Shown in pieces: positions 1 to 9,648 of a DNA stretch of 64,000 bases (positions are counted from its first letter, which is position 1; each line of letters starts with the position of its first letter). The notes beneath the pieces were generated by a model. That model worked only from the letters and a program-made list of their open reading frames with translations, did no database searches and had not been told where the DNA came from. The stretch is from an uncultured beta proteobacterium (GTDB taxonomy: Bacteria; Pseudomonadota; Gammaproteobacteria; Burkholderiales; Burkholderiaceae_C), in the NCBI GenBank assembly GCA_903838565.1, contig CAILZB010000090.1:1-64000 (forward strand), read 5' to 3'. A program made the translations under genes and the position numbers.

Positions 1-783
1 GAGAACATCGTTCTCAAGCTGCTGCAGAGCTGCAACTACGAGGTCGAGCGGGCCCAGCGCGGCATTGTCTACATCGACGAGATCGACAAGATTTCGCGCA
101 AGTCGGACAACCCTTCCATCACCCGCGACGTTTCGGGCGAAGGCGTGCAGCAGGCGCTGCTCAAGCTGATCGAAGGCACGATGGCCAGCGTGCCGCCGCA
201 GGGCGGGCGCAAGCACCCGAACCAGGATTTTGTGCAGGTCGACACCACCAACATCCTGTTCATCTGTGGCGGCGCCTTCTTCGGCCTGGAAAAGGTGATC
301 GAGAACCGCACCGAGTCGTCCGGCATGGGCTTTGGCGCTACGGTCAAGAGCAAGAAGCAGCGCAGCCTGACCGAGGCGTTCAAGGATGTTGAACCCGAGG
401 ACCTGGTCAAGTTCGGCTTGATCCCTGAACTGGTGGGTCGCATGCCGGTGGTGGCGACGCTGGCCGAGTTGAGCGAAGACGCGCTGGTGCAGATCCTGAC
501 CGAGCCGAAGAACGCTTTGGTCAAGCAATACGCCAAGCTGCTGGCGATGGAAGGCGTCGAGCTGGAGATTCGCCCTTCGGCGCTCAAGGCGATCGCGCGC
601 AAGGCATTGACGCGCAAGACCGGTGCCCGGGGGCTGCGCTCGATCCTGGAGCAGTCGCTGATCGACACCATGTTCGATCTGCCCAATAGCCCCAATGTGG
701 ACAAGGTGGTGGTGGACGAATCGACGATTGAAGACAATAAGCCACCGCTGCTCGTGTACCGCGAAGCCGCGAAGAAGGCCTGA
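1..783 (+). CDS. clpX: ATP-dependent Clp protease ATP-binding subunit ClpX, C-terminal part
   Basis: This is the AAA+ unfoldase that recognises ssrA-tagged and other substrates and feeds them to ClpP. The gene runs in from before the window, so 260 C-terminal residues are visible and the zinc-binding domain and Walker A are missing. The Walker B segment [13 protein letters not shown] appears near visible residue 21. It is followed by the family-typical [14 protein letters not shown] and a C-terminal sensor-2 stretch reading [11 protein letters not shown]. The C-terminal end is in register with the family and the TGA is at 781-783. lon follows 121 bases later, the usual clpP-clpX-lon order. 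Identity is certain; only the start is outside the window. Confidence 0.97.
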   Translation, partial: ENIVLKLLQSCNYEVERAQRGIVYIDEIDKISRKSDNPSITRDVSGEGVQQALLKLIEGTMASVPPQGGRKHPNQDFVQVDTTNILFICGGAFFGLEKVIENRTESSGMGFGATVKSKKQRSLTEAFKDVEPEDLVKFGLIPELVGRMPVVATLAELSEDALVQILTEPKNALVKQYAKLLAMEGVELEIRPSALKAIARKALTRKTGARGLRSILEQSLIDTMFDLPNSPNVDKVVVDESTIEDNKPPLLVYREAAKKA

Positions 784-851
784 AGCGGCCGGTACTTTTC
801 GCGCACACCCGAAGACGTTTTCATCTACAGTTGAACTGAGGTCGCCGCCGG

Positions 852-879
852 CTTGAAATTGCCGCAGGCTGGACCATAT
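852..879 (+). promoter_or_regulatory. sigma-32 (heat-shock) type promoter of lon
   Basis: The sequence CTTGAAA at 852-858 equals the sigma-32 -35 consensus. After 13 bases comes GACCATAT at 872-879, which matches six of eight positions of the -10 consensus CCCCATNT. The spacing is inside the known 11-16 range. The element lies 26 bases before the lon start codon. lon is a classic heat-shock gene in proteobacteria, so position and gene agree. No mapping data are available; this is pattern matching plus known biology. Confidence 0.6.
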
Positions 880-904
880 TCAACAGGTAACTTAAAGGAT
901 TTCC

Positions 905-3346
<2,442 letters not shown>

Positions 3347-3372
3347 AGGGCGTAAATTTTTTTAATGCTTGC

Positions 3373-3401
3373 CTGGAATGCTGAAAAAAATTGGCTATAA
3401 T
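3373..3401 (+). promoter_or_regulatory. Promoter of the tRNA-Gly gene
   Basis: A perfect TATAAT -10 box lies at 3396-3401, 14 bases before the mature tRNA-Gly. With a 17-base spacer the -35 position is CTGGAA at 3373-3378, a weak match to TTGACA. The region from 3350 is AT-rich against a GC-rich background, as expected for a strong stable-RNA promoter. The -10 call is firm and the -35 call is weak. Confidence 0.6.
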
Positions 3402-3415
3402 TTGAGGCTTGAAAC

Positions 3416-3491
3416 GCGGGAATAGCTCAGTTGGTAGAGCGCAACCTTGCCAAGGTTGAGGTCGAGAGTTCGAGACTCTTTTCCCGCTCCA
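3416..3491 (+). tRNA. tRNA-Gly (anticodon GCC)
   Basis: The 76-base gene folds as a standard cloverleaf: acceptor arm GCGGGAA pairing with TTCCCGC, and an anticodon stem CAACC/GGTTG around the loop TTGCCAA. The anticodon GCC is at 3449-3451. The CCA end is encoded (3489-3491). It is the first of three tRNA genes and has its own upstream promoter and downstream terminator. Confidence 0.97.
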
Positions 3492-3497
3492 GTTTTT

Positions 3498-3527
3498 AAA
3501 AAAGGGAAGTTCAGACTTCCCTTTTTT
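3498..3527 (+). terminator. Intrinsic terminator after tRNA-Gly
   Basis: A nearly bidirectional hairpin: arm GGGAAGT at 3504-3510, loop TCAG, arm ACTTCCC at 3515-3521, flanked by six A on the left and six T on the right. The A and T tracts extend the stem, and the T tract makes a classic rho-independent terminator. It separates tRNA-Gly from tRNA-Cys transcription. Confidence 0.85.
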
Positions 3528-3575
3528 GTTAGTGTTAAGTTTTGCTCAGCGTTGGCTGACGATGCGAAGAAAATT

Positions 3576-3649
3576 GGCGCGATAGCAAAGCGGTTATGCA
3601 ACGGATTGCAAATCCGTCTAGCCCGGTTCGACTCCGGGTCGCGCCTCCA
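3576..3649 (+). tRNA. tRNA-Cys (anticodon GCA)
   Basis: The 74-base cloverleaf has a seven-pair acceptor arm GGCGCGA with TCGCGCC, a discriminator U at 3646 as expected for cysteine tRNA, and an encoded CCA at 3647-3649. The anticodon GCA is at 3608-3610 inside a CGGAT/ATCCG stem. No strong promoter is obvious in the 48 bases after the preceding terminator, so transcription may read through. Confidence 0.97.
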
Positions 3650-3656
3650 GGCTCCC

Positions 3657-3688
3657 AGCCCCGCCAACCGTGTTGCCGGGGCTTTTTT
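3657..3688 (+). terminator. Intrinsic terminator after tRNA-Cys
   Basis: Arms AGCCCCG at 3657-3663 and CGGGGCT at 3677-3683 form a seven-pair stem, extended by inner CAAC/GTTG pairing. A run of six T ends at 3688. This is a standard rho-independent terminator placed between tRNA-Cys and tRNA-Leu. Confidence 0.8.
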
Positions 3689-3707
3689 GTAGCATACGAT
3701 CAAAGTC

Positions 3708-3801
3708 GCCCCGGTGGTGAAATTGGTAGACACAGCGGACTTAAAATCCGCCGCTTTCCTGCATAAGGGGCGTACCGGTTCGATTCCGGTCCGGGGCACC
3801 A
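3708..3801 (+). tRNA. tRNA-Leu (anticodon TAA)
   Basis: The 94-base gene has the long variable arm of class II tRNAs. The acceptor arm GCCCCGG pairs with CCGGGGC, and CCA is encoded at 3799-3801. The anticodon loop CTTAAAA sits in a GCGGA/TCCGC stem, giving TAA at 3742-3744, which reads the rare UUA codon. No intrinsic terminator follows directly, unlike the two preceding tRNAs. Confidence 0.96.
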
Positions 3802-3953
3802 GTCTAGAATCATCGGCAATGGCCGCTTGCTGATTCAACCTGATCAATTCCAAATGATATTTGAAATCACCCGAGGTTCACGCAGTGGGTGTCGCGACCC
3901 GCTCTTGTGTCGCGCCAAAGTGCGAATGCACGGCTTGGACAGCGGGGCGAGGC

Positions 3954-4760
3954 ATGCGCACAGATAGGGTTGAACTGGAAATAAGCAGCGGCATGGCGCA
4001 CGTGCGCATCGTCCATGCGGGCAAGTTCAACGCCATGTCGCGCGCCATGTGGCACGAACTGCGGCGTGTGTTCGAGCGCATTCAGGGGTCCGACGCGGTG
4101 CGCTGCGTTCTGATGCAGGGTGCGGATGGGAATTTCTGCGCCGGTGGCGACATTTCCGAATACCCGTCGTTCCGTTTTGACGCGGAACGCCTGCACGATT
4201 TTCACGAACGCGAAGTCTGGGGCGGTCTGCAAGCCATGCTGGACTGCGATGTGGCCATCGTGGCGCAGATCCAGGGCAACTGCATGGGCGCGGGTCTGGA
4301 GATGGCGTGCTGCTGCGACATCCGCATCGCGTCCACGAACGCGCGTTTCGGCGCGCCCATCGCTCACCTGGGCTTTCCGATGGCGCCGCGCGAGGCGCAG
4401 CTGGTGGCGCGCGAAGTGGGCCTGGCGAGCGCAAGGGAGATGCTGCTGGCGGCCGCCGTGCTGGACGCAGCCAGCCTGCGCCATCGCGGTTTTCTGCATC
4501 ATGTCCACGACGACAATGAGCTGGCCCAGCAGGTGCATTCATTGACGCAGCGCATCGCCGGGCTGGCCCCCCAGGCGGCGCGGCTGAACAAGCAGACCTT
4601 GCGGGCCCTGTGCGGCCCCGCGGGCGCATCTGCCGCTGGACCCCATGAGGGCAACGACGCCATGACCCCGCTGCATTCGCCCTACCACTATGCCGCCAGT
4701 GCCGAGCATCGTGAGGGCATCGATGCCTTTCTGAACAAGCGCAAACCCGTTTTCAAATGA
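3954..4760 (+). CDS. Enoyl-CoA hydratase/isomerase family protein
   Basis: A 268-residue crotonase-fold protein acting on an unknown acyl-CoA thioester. The oxyanion-hole segment NFCAGGDIS is at residues 60-68. Of the two hydratase glutamates, the first is kept (Glu117 in GAGLEMACCCDI), but the second position, normally Glu in a GxPE motif, reads GAPIAH with Ile136. The GAGG loop after it is also lost. This argues against a plain hydratase and fits an isomerase, decarboxylase or other crotonase activity. It is followed after 7 bases by a malonyl-CoA synthetase gene, so a role in malonyl- or methylmalonyl-CoA metabolism is plausible but unproven. An in-frame ATG at 3861 would add 31 residues of poor family fit; 3954 follows GGGGCGAGG and begins at the conserved domain. 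Confidence 0.85.
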   Translation: MRTDRVELEISSGMAHVRIVHAGKFNAMSRAMWHELRRVFERIQGSDAVRCVLMQGADGNFCAGGDISEYPSFRFDAERLHDFHEREVWGGLQAMLDCDVAIVAQIQGNCMGAGLEMACCCDIRIASTNARFGAPIAHLGFPMAPREAQLVAREVGLASAREMLLAAAVLDAASLRHRGFLHHVHDDNELAQQVHSLTQRIAGLAPQAARLNKQTLRALCGPAGASAAGPHEGNDAMTPLHSPYHYAASAEHREGIDAFLNKRKPVFK

Positions 4761-4767
4761 GCCCACC

Positions 4768-6324
4768 ATGACGACCAACCAGAATCTCTTTTGCGCGCTG
4801 CGCGCCAGGTTTCCTGCCGCGCTGGACGACACCGCGATTGAAACCGACCAGGGCCTGCTCTATTCGTGGCGCGACATCGATCGGGCCAGCGCGATGATGG
4901 CGAATCTGCTGGCATCGCTGGACCTTCCTGAAGGTGCGCGCGTCGCCGTGCAGGTCGAGAAGTCGGTCGAGTCCATGATCCTGTACCTGGCCACGCTGCG
5001 CGCGGGTTATGTCTTCCTGCCGCTCAACACCGCCTACAAGAGCGCCGAGATCAGCTACTTTGTGCAAGACGCCGAGCCGGCGGTGGTGGTGTGCAGTTCG
5101 GCCAACTTTGGCTGGATCAGCAAGATTGCTTTCACGAGCGGCTCACGGCATGTGTTTACGCTGGACGACGACCGAACCGGCAGCTGGCTGGAGCGCTCGG
5201 CGCAGTGCAGCGATCGGCACCAGGCCGCCGTGCGCAAGGCGGGCGATCTGGCGGCCATCCTGTACACCAGCGGCACCACGGGCCGCAGCAAGGGGGCGAT
5301 GCTGTCGCATGGGAACCTGTTGAGCAATACGCAGGTGCTGCACGACTATTGGGACTGGCGCGGCGGCGACGTGCTGATCCACGCGCTGCCGATCTTTCAT
5401 GTGCACGGCCTGTTCGTGGCGCTGCATGGCGCGCTGTTCAGCGGCAGCAAGATGATCTGGCTGGCCAAATTTGACGCCAAGGCGGTGCTGCGCTACCTGC
5501 CACAGGCGACGGTGTTCATGGGCGTGCCCACGCTGTACGTGCGCATGCTGGCCGAGCCCACTTTGACGCCTGCACTGGCAAGCCACATGCGCCTGTTTGT
5601 TTCGGGTTCGGCACCGATGCTGATGGAGACGTTCCTGCAGTGGCGCGAGCGCACCGGACACACGATTCTGGAGCGCTATGGCATGAGCGAAACGGTGATG
5701 CTGACCTCCAATCCCTGCAAGCTCGACCTACGCCATGGGGTGCATGGGGATGAACGGCGTGGTGGCACTGTGGGATTTCCCTTGCCCGGGGTCAGCCTGC
5801 GGGTGCGCGACGAACAGGGGCGCGATTGCGCCGCCGGTGAAACGGGTGGCATCGAGGTCAAGGGCCCGAACGTTTTTTCGGGTTACTGGCGCATGCCGGA
5901 GAAGACCGCCGAGGAGTTCACCGCGGATGGCTACTTCAAGACCGGCGATGTGGGCAAGATCGACGCCGACGGTTTTGTGACCATCGTGGGGCGCAGCAAG
6001 GACCTCATCATCAGCGGCGGCTACAACATCTACCCGGCGGAGATCGAGAGCTTCATCAACGAACTCCCTGGTGTGGCTGAAAGCGCCGTGGTGGGCGTTG
6101 CTCATCCGGATTTCGGGGAAGTGGGTGTGGCCGTTGTGGTCGCCAGGAGCGGCGTGGTGCTGGACGCCGCGGCAATTGTTGAAAACCTCAAATCACGGCT
6201 GGCCAATTTCAAGATACCCAAGCATTGCGTGATCGCGGCCGATCTGCCGCGCAATGCCATGGGCAAGGTTCAGAAAAACCTGCTGCGCGAGCAGTTCAAA
6301 TCGCTGTTTCAAGCCGGGGCCTGA
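4768..6324 (+). CDS. matB: Malonyl-CoA synthetase (MatB-type acyl-CoA ligase)
   Basis: A 518-residue AMP-forming ligase of the ANL superfamily. It should convert malonate (possibly methylmalonate), ATP and CoA to the CoA thioester in the cytoplasm. The P-loop YTSGTTGRSKG is at residues 166-176. The adenylate motif LERYGMSET is at 301-309 and is followed by TSNP, the combination typical of MatB rather than of fatty-acid ligases. The C-terminal catalytic lysine is Lys500 in NAMGKVQKN. It starts 7 bases after the crotonase-family gene, so the two are probably co-transcribed. No malonate decarboxylase or transporter is in view. Function is confident at family level, with substrate inferred from motif. 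Confidence 0.86.
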   Translation: MTTNQNLFCALRARFPAALDDTAIETDQGLLYSWRDIDRASAMMANLLASLDLPEGARVAVQVEKSVESMILYLATLRAGYVFLPLNTAYKSAEISYFVQDAEPAVVVCSSANFGWISKIAFTSGSRHVFTLDDDRTGSWLERSAQCSDRHQAAVRKAGDLAAILYTSGTTGRSKGAMLSHGNLLSNTQVLHDYWDWRGGDVLIHALPIFHVHGLFVALHGALFSGSKMIWLAKFDAKAVLRYLPQATVFMGVPTLYVRMLAEPTLTPALASHMRLFVSGSAPMLMETFLQWRERTGHTILERYGMSETVMLTSNPCKLDLRHGVHGDERRGGTVGFPLPGVSLRVRDEQGRDCAAGETGGIEVKGPNVFSGYWRMPEKTAEEFTADGYFKTGDVGKIDADGFVTIVGRSKDLIISGGYNIYPAEIESFINELPGVAESAVVGVAHPDFGEVGVAVVVARSGVVLDAAAIVENLKSRLANFKIPKHCVIAADLPRNAMGKVQKNLLREQFKSLFQAGA

Positions 6325-6384
6325 CGCTGACTCTCATGCTCTGACCGCGGGGCGGTTCGAGTCATGTAAGTTGGTTCTTTCGCG

Positions 6385-6828
6385 TTAACGCAGCACCAGC
6401 ACCGGGATGTGCGAGTGCGTCAGCACCTGCTGGGTTTCGCTGCCCAATAGCAGGCGCTTGATGCCGCGGCGACCGTGGGACGCCATGACGATCAGGTCGC
6501 ACTTGTTCTTTTTCGCGGCAGCGATGATGGCGTCTCCCACCAGATCGGACTTCACCGTGATCGCCTTGACCTTGACGCCCTTGGTTTCGCCCGCCATCTT
6601 GACAGCGTCGACGATGGCTTGGCCTTCTTCAGCCCACTGCTCTTCTACCCGGGCCACTTCCTGCGTGCCCAACGGCAGGGATCCTTCGAAGTAACTTTGC
6701 GGGTAACGCGGTATGACCTTGATCGCCACCAGTTCCGCACCCGTGAGCGCAGCCAGCGTGATGGCGCTGCTCACCGCCTTCTTCGAAAGATTGGATCCGT
6801 CGGTGGCTACCAGAATACTGTCGTACAT
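6385..6828 (-). CDS. Universal stress protein, UspA family
   Basis: A 147-residue single-domain Usp. The N-terminus MYDSILVATDGS and the C-terminal nucleotide-binding signature SHGRRGIKRLLLGS (G-9x-G-S spacing) mark the ATP-binding subclass. A strong ribosome site AAGGAGA precedes the ATG. The gene is transcribed away from ccoI, and an FNR-type box lies 57 bases upstream of its start codon. This fits a stress protein induced at low oxygen, as known for Usp genes of other proteobacteria under FNR/ANR control. The partner process is unknown. Confidence 0.93.
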   Translation of the reverse strand: MYDSILVATDGSNLSKKAVSSAITLAALTGAELVAIKVIPRYPQSYFEGSLPLGTQEVARVEEQWAEEGQAIVDAVKMAGETKGVKVKAITVKSDLVGDAIIAAAKKNKCDLIVMASHGRRGIKRLLLGSETQQVLTHSHIPVLVLR

Positions 6829-6884
6829 AAAGTTCTCCTTGAATGAGCGATGGAAGAAGGGTACGCCGGGTGGGGTTGGTGGGT

Positions 6885-6898
6885 TTGATGTAGGTCAA
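6885..6898. promoter_or_regulatory. FNR-type binding site between usp and ccoI
   Basis: TTGAT at 6885-6889, four bases, then GTCAA at 6894-6898: nine of ten positions of the FNR consensus TTGAT-N4-ATCAA. The centre is at 6891.5. For usp this gives a class II distance (about -41) if transcription starts near 6850, 22 bases before the ATG. For ccoI the same distance would put the start at the ATG itself. An fnr gene is in this window at 53951. Confidence 0.7.
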
Positions 6899-6933
6899 CC
6901 GACCTCGCAGACAGACTGAGTTAGGCTAAGCCC

Positions 6934-9318
6934 ATGCCCACTTCTCAAGCCAGCGCCGTTGCACCGCACAGTTCTTTGTCGATGGGCACGTCTGCGGCCC
7001 TTGCACTGAAGCCGCAAGCGGACGCGCTGCCCCTGTTGGACGATCCGCTGGAATGGTCTGCCTTCAGTCGAGAAGTCCCTGAGCGCCCGGGTTGCTGGGA
7101 GTCCAACCTCGCCATCGAGGGCATGCACTGCGCCGCCTGCTCGATGACGGTGGAGGATGCGCTGCTGCGGGTGCCCGGGGTTGTCAGCGCCCAGGTCAGC
7201 GCTGCCAGTCAGCGCGCCCGGGTCGTGTGGGCAGCGTCACGGGTGCTGCCTTCTGTCTGGATCGGTGCCGTGAACGCGGCAGGTTATGGCGCGGTCCCCG
7301 CAAACGACGCGTTTGCCAGCGAGCGGCGTCGGGGTGAAAAACGGCAGGCGCTCTGGCGCATGTCGGTGGCGGGCTTTTGCATGATGCAGGTCATGATGTA
7401 CGCATGGCCTGCCTACATCGCCCGACCCGGCGACCTGACTGCCGAAATGGAACAGCTGCTGCGTTGGGCCTCGTGGGTTCTGAGCCTGCCCGTGATCCTG
7501 TTTTCCTGCGGACCATTTTTTTCCAGCGCTTTGCGCGATCTGATGCAGCGCCGCGTCAGCATGGATTTGCCGGTGGCACTTGGCATGGGCATGACCTTTG
7601 TCGTCAGCACCCTGGGAACGTTCAATCCTCAAGGGCTTTTTGGGCGCGAGGTTTACTTCGATTCCCTGACCATGTTTGTGTTCTTCCTGCTGACCGGGCG
7701 CTGGTTGGAGTTGCGCCTGCGCGACCGTACGGCAGGCGCGCTGGAGGCTCTCATGAACCGCTTGCCCGACGGCGTGCAACGTAGGGCAAGCGACGGACAT
7801 TTCGAGCGCGTGGCGGTGCGTCGGCTGCAAGTGCACGACGTCATCCGCGTTCGGCCGGGAGAGGCTTTTCCTGCCGACGGCGTGCTGATCGACGGCCAAA
7901 CGCTGGTGGACGAAGCCTTGCTCACGGGAGAATCCCGGGCACTGGAGCGCGGCATCGGCGGCGCCGTGATTGCAGGCAGCCACAACCTGGGCGCACCGGT
8001 GCTGGTGCGCGTGGAACGCGTGGGAGCGCAAACGCGCTACGCGCAGATTGTGGCGCTCATGGAAAGCGCATCGGTGGACAAGCCGCAACTGGCGCAACTG
8101 GCGGATCGCATTGCCAAGCCGTTCTTGCTGCTGGTCCTGGTGGCCGCAGGCATTGCCGCGGTCGTGGCCTGGAACCAGGATCCGGCGCACGCGGTGATGG
8201 TGGCCGTGGCGGTGCTGGTGGTCACCTGCCCTTGCGCGCTGTCTTTGGCGACGCCGGTCGCGATGTTGGCGAGTGCGGGTGCGCTCGCCAAAAGTGGCGT
8301 GCTGGTGCGGCGCCTGCAGGCACTGGAAACGCTGGCTTCAATCGACACCGTGGTTTTTGACAAGACCGGCACGCTCACCAGTGACACTATTGCTTTGACG
8401 GCGGTGCAGACGCGCGCCGACCTTTCTTCCGCGCAGGCGCTGGCGTTGGCGGCAAGCCTGGCGCAGCATTCGCTGCATCCGGTGTCCAGGGCGCTGTTGG
8501 CGGCGTGGCAACTCGCCAGCGGATCGACGGATGCCGGCAATCCGCATCCCGGACTGCGGCCCGTGAGCGAGTCCCAGGAAACCCTGGGGCAGGGCGTGAG
8601 CGCCCGCGTCCATGGTTTGGCATCGAGCGCATCCGATGCGCGACCTGCCATCGTGCGCTTGGGGTCGGCTTCGTTTTGCGGAGTACCGGCCCCTGAGACC
8701 GCCGCTTCCAAGGTGTTTCTGAGCGATGAGAGCGGCTGGCTGGCGACGTTTGAATTGCAGGAACAGGTGCGGGACGATGCGCGCCAGTGCGTGCAGGCGC
8801 TGCTGGATGACGGCATCGCTGTGCGCCTTTTGTCCGGCGATCAGACCCAGTCAGTGCAGCGCGTGGCGGACTTGACCGGGATAGCGCAGGCGCAAGGGGG
8901 CTGCAGCCCGGAGGACAAGCTCGCCTTCCTGCGACAGTCACAACAGCAGGGTCACAGGGTCGCCATGGTGGGCGACGGCTTGAACGACGCTCCGGTGCTG
9001 GCGGGAGCCCATGCCTCATTTGCCGTCGGTCTGGGCGTACCGCTGGCCCGGGCGCAGGCCGATTTTGTGATCATGGGAGGACAGCTGGCAGCGGTCGCGC
9101 AGACACTTCGGCAGTCGCGCCGCACCATGCGCGTCGTGCGTCAGAATCTGTATTGGGCCGCTGCCTACAATGCCTTGTGTGTGCCTCTGGCGCTTGCCGG
9201 CTGGTTGCCCGCATGGGCTGCGGGGCTGGGCATGGCGGCGAGTTCGCTGCTGGTGGTGTTGAACGCTTTGCGATTGGCCAACTTGTCAGCGTCGGCTGCG
9301 AAACGCCCCGAGTCCTGA
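6934..9318 (+). CDS. ccoI: Copper-exporting type P1B ATPase CcoI (cbb3 oxidase maturation)
   Basis: A 794-residue heavy-metal P-type ATPase of the inner membrane. One N-terminal metal-binding motif CAAC is at residues 66-69, the TGES loop at 331-334, the intramembrane CPC at 432-434, the phosphorylated Asp in DKTGT at 476-480, and GDGLND at 680-685. Immediate linkage to ccoS and ccoNOQP identifies it as the CcoI/FixI branch, which supplies copper for cbb3 oxidase assembly, rather than a detoxifying CopA. The first 40 residues are low complexity and no good ribosome site precedes 6934, so the start is uncertain. An FNR-type box is 35 bases upstream. Confidence 0.92.
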   Translation: MPTSQASAVAPHSSLSMGTSAALALKPQADALPLLDDPLEWSAFSREVPERPGCWESNLAIEGMHCAACSMTVEDALLRVPGVVSAQVSAASQRARVVWAASRVLPSVWIGAVNAAGYGAVPANDAFASERRRGEKRQALWRMSVAGFCMMQVMMYAWPAYIARPGDLTAEMEQLLRWASWVLSLPVILFSCGPFFSSALRDLMQRRVSMDLPVALGMGMTFVVSTLGTFNPQGLFGREVYFDSLTMFVFFLLTGRWLELRLRDRTAGALEALMNRLPDGVQRRASDGHFERVAVRRLQVHDVIRVRPGEAFPADGVLIDGQTLVDEALLTGESRALERGIGGAVIAGSHNLGAPVLVRVERVGAQTRYAQIVALMESASVDKPQLAQLADRIAKPFLLLVLVAAGIAAVVAWNQDPAHAVMVAVAVLVVTCPCALSLATPVAMLASAGALAKSGVLVRRLQALETLASIDTVVFDKTGTLTSDTIALTAVQTRADLSSAQALALAASLAQHSLHPVSRALLAAWQLASGSTDAGNPHPGLRPVSESQETLGQGVSARVHGLASSASDARPAIVRLGSASFCGVPAPETAASKVFLSDESGWLATFELQEQVRDDARQCVQALLDDGIAVRLLSGDQTQSVQRVADLTGIAQAQGGCSPEDKLAFLRQSQQQGHRVAMVGDGLNDAPVLAGAHASFAVGLGVPLARAQADFVIMGGQLAAVAQTLRQSRRTMRVVRQNLYWAAAYNALCVPLALAGWLPAWAAGLGMAASSLLVVLNALRLANLSASAAKRPES

Positions 9319-9364
9319 AGGTGATATCTTTCACATTAGTGGAGCCGCGGCTTTGGAGTGAGTG

Positions 9365-9502
9365 GTGGATATTCTTTATTTGTTGATTCCTCTTTCCGTC
9401 ATCCTGGTTTTCTTCATTCTGGGCGGACTCTGGTGGGCGATCCATCGGGGCCAATTCGACGATCTCGAGGAGCAGGGTCAGCGTATTCTCAAGAATTCGT
9501 AG
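9365..9502 (+). CDS. ccoS: cbb3 oxidase maturation protein CcoS
   Basis: A 45-residue protein beginning with a single hydrophobic helix (LLIPLSVILVFFILGGLWW) and ending in the family-typical acidic stretch GQFDDLEEQGQRIL. This matches CcoS, which is needed for cofactor insertion into cbb3 oxidase. GTG start codons exist at 9362 and 9365; 9365 leaves six bases after the GGAG ribosome site. It lies 46 bases after ccoI and 146 bases before ccoN. Confidence 0.88.
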   Translation: MDILYLLIPLSVILVFFILGGLWWAIHRGQFDDLEEQGQRILKNS

Positions 9503-9648
9503 GAACTCTTAAGTGGAGCGACGGAAACTCAGGAAGATCCAAGAATTCATTCGGTGCTCGTCGGGAAAACCCCTTTAGTTTGTAAGGATGATGGCAAGTT
9601 TGTCGGCTAAACTAGCTCGGGTATGCGTAATTCAAAACAGAGGTGAAC

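Noticed and set aside
3416..3801. tRNA genes as attachment site of an integrated element
   Set aside because: No integrase, no repeated tRNA end and no foreign-looking genes are found near them.
3826..3840. A TGATTCAACCTGATCAA stretch resembling an FNR site near tRNA-Leu
   Set aside because: The half sites are not spaced by four bases and only one matches the consensus.
3861..3953. N-terminal extension of the enoyl-CoA hydratase-family gene
   Set aside because: The added 31 residues do not resemble the family start, and a better start with a purine-rich upstream site is at 3954.
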